In this document: one piece after another, positions 56,080 to 64,000 of the stretch
How the letters are laid out: the number at the start of each line of letters is the position of its first letter
How positions within the stretch are numbered: position 1 is the first letter of the stretch
The notes under the pieces: generated by a model
Databases searched by the model: none
Told to the model about the DNA's origin: nothing
The model's input: the letters and a program-made list of their open reading frames with translations, nothing else
Made by a program: the position numbers and the translations under genes
Source: Spiroplasma chrysopicola DF-1
GTDB lineage: Bacteria; Bacillota_I; Bacilli_A; Mycoplasmatales; Mycoplasmataceae
Assembly (NCBI RefSeq): GCF_000400935.1
Contig: NC_021280.1
Location: 558,001-622,000, forward strand
Length of the DNA stretch: 64,000 nucleotides
Reading direction: 5' to 3'

Positions 56080-56134
56080 TATCTTACTCCTTTCAGATAA
56101 TAATTATCAGGGATATGATTAATTTCCTTTAAAT

Positions 56135-56162
56135 AAAAAAAGACTTATTCTTGTCTTTTCTT
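56135..56162 (-). terminator. Terminator overlapping the stop of the 56145 gene
   Basis: Stem AAAAGAC / GTCTTTT with an 8-base loop, followed on the minus strand by TTTTTTTATTT. Ends the helicase/exonuclease-like transcript before ruvA. Confidence 0.85.
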
Positions 56163-56924
56163 CCCATAACTGATAAAAGTTTTTAACAAACTTGTCATTT
56201 TTAATAAATCATTATAATTTTTATCAACAATTTCTTTTAAGTGTTCATCTTGATATTTGTGTAAATTTTGATAAAGATTTTTTTTATCATAAGAATAAAA
56301 ACCATCTAAACGCCGTCAAATATTATCTCAGTAATGGCGATCATTATTCACCGGACGTAACATAATTTGATATAAATCATCAAACCGTAAAAACTGCTCA
56401 ATTTGTTTAACCTTCAGGGGTGTTGAATCTTCACTAAGATATAATTGAAATAAGGTTTGATTAGCATATAAATCATAAATATCAATTATTGTTAATTTTT
56501 TCAATCGAAATCAGCGCGGTCAACGTTTTGACATTATAGCAATTAACTCTTGTTCTAACTCTTTGCCAAGCACTAACAATGTTCTAATATTATGTTTACG
56601 AACTAGTTTGACAAGAAACAGCGCAAATGATTTAAAACTATGCAGTTTTTTATCATTTAAATTTCAATTTAAATGATATTGATATTCAATTAATTCATCC
56701 AAAGAATTATTTAATAAGATTGTTGGGCTAAAAATAATATTAACCCCAACCAAAAAAGGTTTAGCGTTACATTCTTTTAAATGATCATAATCCTTATAAT
56801 CCTTTTTAAAATGATAAGCTTCAAAATCAAGGGCCAAAATTGGAAATTGCCATTGTTTTATTATCGCGGCAATTTTTGCTTGATCATATTTAATTAACAA
56901 ATCGTCTTTTCTTTCTTCTTGCAT
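56145..56924 (-). CDS. Putative DEDD/RNase H-fold exonuclease-like protein
   Basis: 259 residues. Near residue 30 PILALDFEAYHF gives the Asp-x-Glu pair of DnaQ-type 3'-5' exonucleases (exo I). KLTIIDIYDLY near residue 160 could be exo II, and NYNDLLKM near the end could be the exo III Asp. Similar layout occurs in DUF2779-type proteins. None of this has been tested by alignment. Start ATG 56924. It lies 44 bases downstream of the PLD-helicase gene on the same strand. Confidence 0.6.
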
Positions 56925-56968
56925 CTTTCTTGTTCATTTCTAGTTTTTTTAATTATATCAAATTAACC

Positions 56969-59698
56969 TTAAATTACCGCAAATTGACCAGTTAAATATT
57001 TACTATCTAATAATTGCTCAAAAATTCCGGTCCCAATATAACGATATAACTTTAATTTTAAATTTGGATAACTTAAATTAATTTTATTTTGTAAAAATAA
57101 ATACTTTTTAATTTTATTATTTTCCATATCTTTAACAATTTTATGGTTAATTGTCATTTTTTCTGGAAGAGATCAATAAAATTTTTGCTTTTGTTCATCA
57201 TAACTTGTCAGTTTTCCATAACCTTGCCCATCTTCATCCGCTAAAATAACTTGGTAATAATTATCAAAAGTTAAATATCCAGCTTGAAAAGCAATAATTC
57301 GTAATGGCCCGCGGGGTAATAAAAAATTTGTTCGGCCAATAATCGCTAGAACTTGTTTTACAGTAAAAGTACATTGTTTTAATAATAAATTAGTGCTTCT
57401 TAATTCGGTTTTAATCAAAGTTTCATGTTCTAACTTATATTTTAAAATTAGTAACAACTCTCGCACAATCATTTGATTATTATTAATAATTGTTTGTACT
57501 AAATCAACTTCATTTAGATAATTTGATAATAACTTTTCAAAAACAGGATGACTGGTTACTTCATATAATAATGATGTTACTAATAAATTATCATATTCTA
57601 AATTAATATCGTTAGGTGATAATTGTTGGGCTAACCGTAAATAAAAATAATTAACAATCTCATAACTATCTAAAAATAAAAATTGTTTTAATAAATTTTG
57701 ATTACGTTGTAAATCATTTTGACCAGGACTATATTTACGCCAATTATTAGCAATCCGAAGATATAAATCATCAATATGATTATAAAATTGATAAATTGAC
57801 ATTTCGGAATCAGCAAGCAGTTTATATAAGCCTTCATCATGATATTTTTGATAATATTCTTGGATTTGAGGTTGTAAACGGTTTTTATGCTGATATCATT
57901 TTTTTAAATTATTAAGAATTAACTCTTGGGCCTTTTTTTCTAAAGTAATTGTACAATTATATGGCAAACCAGCTTGCTGGGGTAAAGATTTTATTGTTGT
58001 TAGGTTAGGATCATATAAATTTTTAATCCCAATCGTTAAATCATATTTACTATCAATATTACTAATTAAATCGTAAACTTCTAATTTTCCTTTTCGCACA
58101 GTTTTTCGTAATCCACGCCCTAATTGTTGCAAATAAACAGTTCGTGAATTAGTTGGACGAAGGAGAATAATTGTATCAATTTCTGGAACATCAATACCTT
58201 CATTAAACATATTAACAACACATAAATAATTAATGCGACCAGTTTTAAATTGATGTAAAATCATTGCGCGCTGGTCACTAACCTCGCTGGTTAGATAAGC
58301 GGCCCGAAGGTTTTTAGCTTGTAAAAAAGTTGCAATAATTTTAGCATGTTCAGTTGTAACACAAAAAATTAAAGCTGTTGGATGGGCATAAACCCCCAGA
58401 TATTTTTCAATTGTGCTAAATAATAAATCATTGCGCGCTGGGGTATTTAATTTCTGAAAAACTTGACTATCAGAAGATAAATCAACCCCTTGTAAATCTG
58501 TGGAAATATCATCAATACAGTAATAATCAAAAGCTGCTAATAAGCCTTGATTAATAGCACTTCATACTCGTAATTCGTAAGCATATTCATCATCAAAATA
58601 TTCTTTAATTGACTTGCCATCAGTGCGTTCTGGGGTTGCAGTTAAACCTAAGATTTCTTGTGGTTGAAAATGATTAAAAACCTTTTCAAAACTTGTAGCC
58701 GCAATATGGTGTGCCTCATCAAAAATAATATAATCAAAATGATTTGACCCAAATTGATCTAAATTATTTAGCATTGTTTGAATTGTTGCAAATAAATATT
58801 CTTGCTTGTCTGGCACTTTTCCTTCGTACATTAAAACACCAAAGCTATTATCTTGTAAAACTGTCCGAAAAGTTTTTAACGCTTGTTCAACAATTTCTCG
58901 CTGATGGGCTAAAAATAAAATCTTTAATGGCCGATTATGACGATGACATTGATTCAAATAGTCAAAAGCCCCAATAACAGTTTTACCAGTCCCCGTTGCC
59001 ATTATGACTAAATGTTTGTTTTTTCCTCTTTCCCGGCGATATTCCAAATGATTAATAATTTTTTGTTGATAGTCATACAAATATTTTTTAATGGTATCAA
59101 ATTCTGTTTCTTGTTTGCCAAACATACCAATAATTTGTTGCTCTTGATTACGAGTAATTTTTGCTAATAATTCTTGGCGAAGAGTTGAATCATTAAAATT
59201 AATTAAATTATTTTCTCATAAATAATTAAACTCATTAATCATTTTTGTAATGACATCTTCGTTTGCTGGTGCCGTTAGTTTAACATTTCATTCGCGACCC
59301 GCAACCATTCCGCGGTAAGTTAAATTAGAAGAACCAATAATCGCTGAGGATTGATGATTGGGGCGCGAAAAAATTGATGCCTTAATATGAATTCGTTCAC
59401 TTCGTTTTTCAAAATTATCTTCAACATGAATTAAAATATTATTATAAGTAGTAACTAAGCGTTCTAATTCATTGAAATCATTAAATTGGGCTAAATCATC
59501 AAATGTTGTAGTAATAATCCGAATAATAATATTATGAGTTTGACAATATTTAATTGACCTTTCAATTTTATTGATAATACTTTTTGAAATAAAGGGGAAA
59601 ATCAATAATACTTCTTGGGCATTACGCATTTCTGCATTAAATTCAGTAATTAATTCTTGGGCAATATGATTGGTAAATAATTTGCTAATATAGTTCAT
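56969..59698 (-). CDS. PLD-like domain + SF2 helicase + DUF3427-type protein
   Basis: 909 residues. Residues about 1-150: one phospholipase D half-site (HIKASIF with GSSNLT), as in NucT-like nucleases. Residues about 190-640: SF2 helicase with motif I MATGTGKTVIGAF, II DEAHH, III LTATPERTDG, and motifs V and VI in NEGIDVPEIDTIILLRPT and QQLGRGLR. C-terminal 270 residues resemble DUF3427. Such PLD-helicase-DUF3427 proteins occur sporadically in Firmicutes, where a DNA repair or defence role has been suggested. Start ATG 59698 after AAAGGGG. Both nuclease and motor motifs look intact. Confidence 0.85.
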
Positions 59699-59727
59699 CC
59701 CCTTTCTTGTAATTATCAGACACTAAT

Positions 59728-60753
59728 TTATTTAACATCAATAATGTCAAACTGATTTGCTCAATTTAGACTATCTTTTAATCAGTTTAAATCAATTTGC
59801 ATTTTTGTAATAATATCATTAGTTACATGTTCTCAATCACTAAAAAATTCAACATCATTAATCACCATTTTATGGTCATTTCAACCCTCAACTAAGTAAC
59901 TTTGAAAAATCAAAGTTAAAATACCATCTTCAAAAATCATGACAGGAATTGCCACTGATGTTTGCTCTTCGGAAATTAGCTTTGCTTGGACAGAAGGTGG
60001 TAAAACCCGACTAAGATCTTTTTGGTTGCTACCAACAACAAAAATATCATCAAAAGCTGAATTACCAGTTTTAATTGTTTGGGCTGGTCGGAAAAAGTCA
60101 TTATTAAGGTCAACTAATTGAATTGTGACATTATCAATAACCGATTTCTTCAGTGGTTTTAAGGTTAAAATTGGGACACGATAAAAAATAGGTTCAGCAT
60201 AATTTGAACTAGTTTTTTTCTTTGTTTTATGGGTAATTGTCCCTAACGATATTTCACAATTAGAATGTTTCAAATTTAAAACTTGATCAACTTTTGTATC
60301 ATTTTCAAGATTAATTACTTTGCTTGGTGGCAAATTATAACTACTACTAATATTGATTACATCTATTTTATCCTCAAAAGTTTCTTGTAAACCTCAGTCA
60401 TATAACTTTTTAAAATCTAAAATATCTAAAATATTTTTTTGCAAACGCATAATTTTTGTTCACTTAATTAAATAAAAAATAATAAAGCCATCAAAAACTA
60501 ATCCTAAGATAATTGTTAGTACTGGAATAACATAATATACCCCTGGAGTTTTTTTAATATAAAACATTGCAAAAATAAAAATTGCAACTAATGTTAATAA
60601 TGGTCCGATAAACAGCATTCAACGGACAACAATTTGTCTTTTTTTCGTTGGGGCTTTAAAAATAACCTTACTTTTATTAAATTTTGCTAAAACGTTATTA
60701 ATTTCATCTTTTGATTTTTGTACTCAGCTACTTTGGTTTGCTTGCTTTGCCAT
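59728..60753 (-). CDS. DUF3137-like membrane protein
   Basis: 341 residues. Two adjacent membrane segments near residues 45-95 (WMLFIGPLLTLVAIFIFAMF and YYVIPVLTIILGLVFDGFIIF) are followed by a long cytoplasmic domain. Late in the sequence come FFRPAQTIKTGNSAFDDIFVVGSN and FEDGILTLIFQS, the DUF3137 pattern of F...F.V.s. Starts MAKQANQSSW at ATG 60753. It ends 29 bases ahead of the helicase start, with no terminator seen. Function unknown; mollicutes often carry several relatives. Confidence 0.75.
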
Positions 60754-60859
60754 AAATTCATTTTTCCTTCTTGTTTGTAATTACTTTTCTATTATCATAA
60801 TTATAAACTACCTTATCTTAATTTGGCAAATTATTCCGGGTTTTATTTTCCCATTAGCA

Positions 60860-61849
60860 TTATTTTAATTCAATTTTAAATTGAAAGCTATTATCCAAAA
60901 TCAGACTAGTTGGCACGGCTGAGACTATCATAATAACATTTGTCCCAACAACTTGATTAGCATCATCAGGCTTATCATTTGTTAATTGAAAATCGTGTAT
61001 TGTCACTAATACGTTAAATTTAGTGCCCACTACTTTTATTATCATTGCAATTATTTTTTCATTTTGGTTTAAATTATCATATGTTGCAGTTACATCCGCT
61101 GGGAATTGACATGGTTTAATTGTGACTAAACTAAGATCTTTTTTAGCGCTTAATGTATTGGTAAATATAAAATCACCTTGAATTAAGTAACTATTAGATT
61201 CAGCATGAACAGTAAAAGTCACAACTGTCCCAACAGTTTGGAGAAGTTCTTTATCTTCATAATCATTTGTTAAATAAAAGTCTTTTTGTGAAACAACAAG
61301 ATTTAAGGTTTTATTAATGGTACTAATAACAACATTTAAAATGTTTTCATTTTGATTTAGTGCTTGATAATTAGCTTCTAGTTCAGCAATCGTTTCTAAA
61401 TCTGGTACATGTACATTTTTAATATCTTGCTTATTAATCTCTTTTACCGTAATATCAATTACATATTCTGTATTCAAGTTATACCCAGCATTAATTAATT
61501 TCTGCTGATCATTTTGAATTGTTGAATCAAATTTATTTAAGAAAATTTTAATAGTAATAATATCTCCAACACCAACTTTTATTTCATCATTATTACTTAT
61601 TTCATCCTCATCATATCAAATCGCATAATTAGCAATTTTAGTTGCACTTTTATCCTCAACCAAACTATAGCGAACTTGCATATAAGTATGTAAATTCGTA
61701 AAAATTTCAGCCCCGGTTTGATTGGCTTTAATTTGGAAGGTATCTAACAAATTTTTTTGGTAATTAGCAAAGACCCCACATCCTAAAACAGGAGTTGTTG
61801 TTGTAATTACTGCTGATAAAACAGTCATCATTGTTAAAAGTTTCTTCAT
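60860..61849 (-). CDS. Lipoprotein with two spiralin-like repeats
   Basis: 329 residues. Signal peptide MKKLLTMMTVLSAVITTTT and lipobox PVLGC with Cys24 as the lipidated residue. The C-terminal part holds two related units: LNQNENILNVVIST...LTNDYED...TVGTVVTFTV and LNQNEKIIAMIIKV...LTNDKPD...VVGTNVIMIV. The pattern of short strands ending in a xVxITVxA-type strand recalls the repeat of spiralin, the main surface lipoprotein of S. citri; that comparison is from memory. Own promoter (61892-61919). A surface protein, function unknown. Confidence 0.85.
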
Positions 61850-61891
61850 TATTCATTTTCCCTTCATTTTAAATTAGAACCTATAGTAATT

Positions 61892-61919
61892 ATTATACTA
61901 TTAACTAAAACATTGTAAA
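61892..61919 (-). promoter_or_regulatory. Promoter of the 60860 lipoprotein gene
   Basis: Minus-strand -35 TTTACA (61914-61919) and -10 TATAAT (61892-61897), 16 bases apart, about 40 bases upstream of the start codon. Confidence 0.65.
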
Positions 61920-61920
61920 A

Positions 61921-61952
61921 TAAAAAAATACTTATAAATAAGTATTTTTTTA
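61921..61952 (-). terminator. Terminator after the large lipoprotein gene
   Basis: Stem AAAAAATACTTAT / ATAAGTATTTTTT (61923-61935 and 61938-61950) with a two-base loop, followed on the minus strand by T-rich sequence. It lies just past the stop at 61957. Confidence 0.85.
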
Positions 61953-61956
61953 ATTT

Positions 61957-63783
61957 TTAAACTTTTTTATCAGATAATAACATTTCAAATGTTAAATCAT
62001 TGTTTGTTGTATATGATGCATTTGGATCCACTTTTGAAGTTAATTTAAACTGTAAATTAGTAAATTGTAGTTTCATATCTGTCGCATTAAGAATTTGGTC
62101 TAAATTAGGTTCCTCATCACCATTAAAGACATCTTTAAACTCTTCTCATTGTCCGCTTTGATTTTTAAACTTTACTTTTAAGCGCCCTTGCAATAATTCA
62201 ACATCTACCTGATTTAACTGATTAGCCTCAACCCCTAATGATGGTAAAGCAGCATTTCATAATGGTGCCATAAAATCTTTTAAAGTAAAAATCATATCAT
62301 CTGGAATAAAACCCATGACTAAAGTTGATACACCTTTTAAATGATTTTTATTAATAACGTTTTGATTAATTAAGTCAAAACCATTTTCTGATAAAGTACT
62401 AAATTCGTTTAAAATACTCATAATTAAAGTTGTTGGTTTTAAATTCATTAAAAATCCAAAAACCACTTGTTCAATAACTGGAACAGTACTCAAAGCAACA
62501 ATGAATGGTGGATTTTTTTTGTATCCTACTAAAGCTTGGCCAATTAAAGCATCTAAATTAGTATTTGCTTTTTTATAAAAATTACTACTTTCACCATAAG
62601 TTCTGGCTAAACCAGCTTTTACTTTTGGATTAACATTTCCTAATAAATATTGTAATAATTCCATAATAACATTATTTGATTTAAAATCATTACTAATAAT
62701 TCATTGTAATAGCGCTATTAAACTTGGAGCTATATTTGTTAATAATTCCCCCACTGTTCCATTAGCTGTAATTTTTCCTAAATCAAGGTTAATTGGAAGA
62801 TTAATAAATGAATTACCTATTAAACCTTCTAACATTCCATCTAAACTAGTTAAAAAGTTTTTTCATTGATCATCAAATTTATCAGTTCCAATGTTATCTA
62901 AATTAACTAAATTAATGCTAGAACCTAACATTGTGTTAATTAAACTAGCAAATTCGTATAAAGTTCCCAATGATACTTCAAATGGTAGGCCTGGAATTGG
63001 CAATTTAAAATCAAAACCATTATTTAGACTATGCCCTTTCCCCATTAAATCCATCGCAAAAGCAGCCACAGTATTAATTGGTTCAGTTACTCAATTAATT
63101 TCACCACTAAAAACAGCAACATCATCTGATGTTTTTACTTTAATTGTCGTTTTTCCATAATTAATAATACTGTCTTCTTCTACCTTACTTGTTGTTTCTT
63201 TGATACTTGGTTTTGATGAAATTGATGAAACAGTAAAATTAAAACGATTTTGAAATTTTTGTTTCAAAGCAGCTTCCAATTCTTTTTCCTTAATATCCGC
63301 TGGAACAAATTGCCCCGGAACTTCAAAACCATTATTTTCATCAGTAAAACTAGCTAATGTTGTTAAATTAGTTTTAACTGTACCAAGTTCATTAGTTAAT
63401 CAAAAAATCTTGTCATTTCAAAATTCTTTGCCTTGGTATTTAACGCTAAGAGTCGCAACCCCGTTATTAATTGTTGCGATTTCCGCTTTCTCATATCCCT
63501 GTAAATTTGGAGTTTGATAATCTTTATCTAAAACAATAATCTCATAATCAGAAGTTAAATGTAACTGTTGCGTAATATCTTTTACTAAACGATTTTTTTG
63601 ATTACCCTCATCACGACTTAAAATAAATGGATTTTCTTCATTTTGTGAGTTTAAAAATTCCTTTACTTGGTCTGGTGTTATTTGATCAGAGGGTTGTTGC
63701 GTGTTAGCATGACATGCAATAACTGACGTTACTCCTGTCATACTAATAGTTAACGCACTTAAAATAGTTAATAATTTTTTCAT
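61957..63783 (-). CDS. Large surface lipoprotein of unknown function
   Basis: 608 residues. Signal peptide MKKLLTILSALTISMTGVTS with lipobox VIAC and lipid-carrying Cys24, then a Gln/Asn-rich linker. The region around residues 40-200 is beta-rich (YEIIVLDKDY, GVATLSVKYQGKEFWNDK). The centre is Leu/Asn-rich and helical (ELLTNIAPSLIALLQWIIS), ending in VDVELLQGRLKVKFKNQSGQW. The N-terminal 20 residues are nearly the same as in the neighbouring lipoprotein, but the mature parts are not alike. Start ATG 63783 after AAAGGAG. I know no function. Confidence 0.85.
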
Positions 63784-64000
63784 ATTTTCGTATCTCCTTT
63801 TTGCAACGCTTTTACAATAGTAAAAACTGAAAAATATCTCAATACAATAATAATTAAATAGGTCCAAAACGATAAAATCATAATTGTTGCTTTTTGAGAT
63901 AGGTACATTATATCTTAAAAAAAGAAAAAATTTATTATCTTTTTTAAATAAAAAAAGAACTTTTATGAAATAAATCAGAGTTTTAACACGCTTTTCTATT
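63784..64000 (-). promoter_or_regulatory. Upstream region of the large lipoprotein gene
   Basis: No gene was identified in this end stretch. A TATAAT hexamer lies at 63907-63912 on the minus strand, 124 bases from the start codon, without a clear -35. Nearer the gene, TTGGAC and TATTGT-like hexamers near 63840-63870 are another option. The frame is open for some way upstream of ATG 63783, but no ribosome site supports a longer protein. Confidence 0.35.

Noticed and set aside
63418-63867. Longer N-terminus of the large lipoprotein starting near 63867
   Set aside because: The frame is open there by chance; the ribosome site and signal peptide with lipobox place the start at 63783.

Overview
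The window reads as chromosome from a Spiroplasma-like mollicute. It is very AT-rich, and TGA must be read as tryptophan (genetic code 4): parC, parE, alaS, secDF, relA, tkt and dxs are all cut by in-frame TGA codons under the standard code and become single full-length proteins under code 4. No tRNA or rRNA gene was seen. The combination of dxs, lipoproteins with spiralin-like repeats, an IS3-type element and several large lysine-rich unknown proteins fits Spiroplasma, perhaps the citri side of the genus; the species call is inference. All coordinates below use code-4 reading.

Layout. Almost everything is on the minus strand; only plsY, the thiamine transporter and a two-gene transporter unit (23281-25117) are on the plus strand. 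From the left: a partial copper-type P-ATPase with a separate HMA metal-binding protein, an ABC exporter pair, topoisomerase IV (parE-parC, with a long repeat-bearing ParC tail), plsY, typA, a 1081-residue FtsX-type permease, a nadD-yqeK fusion with mtnN, a TPP riboswitch with a ThiT-like S component, a membrane protein joining a thioredoxin-like domain to a six-repeat propeller, transketolase, a short-chain dehydrogenase and two integral membrane transporters.

The middle (25-37 kb) holds pepQ, dxs, xseB, xseA and nusB in an order close to Bacillus (nusB-xseA-xseB-ispA-dxs), with an unrecognised gene where ispA would lie. Next come three adjacent genes for large charged proteins (33183-37431) that share a short Lys-Arg-Pro motif; this is my best candidate for an undescribed system. 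An IS3-family element with a deleted transposase separates them from a dicarboxylate-type symporter and a tight operon of a PLP C-S lyase, RidA and a CoA-disulfide-reductase-like flavoprotein.

The right third has alaS-ruvX, an unknown membrane protein, and relA-apt-secDF-comN-like-ruvB-ruvA, again in near-Bacillus order. After that come a DEDD-exonuclease-like protein, a PLD plus SF2-helicase protein of DUF3427-like architecture, a DUF3137-like membrane protein and two lipoproteins.

How the genes connect. The ThiT-like importer would supply the cofactor for two TPP enzymes here (Tkt, Dxs). Tkt makes pentose phosphates and Dxs starts isoprenoid synthesis from pyruvate and glyceraldehyde 3-phosphate. 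The C-S lyase would release 2-aminoacrylate, which RidA hydrolyses, next to a thiol-disulfide reductase. RuvAB, RuvX, XseAB and topoisomerase IV form a DNA maintenance set.
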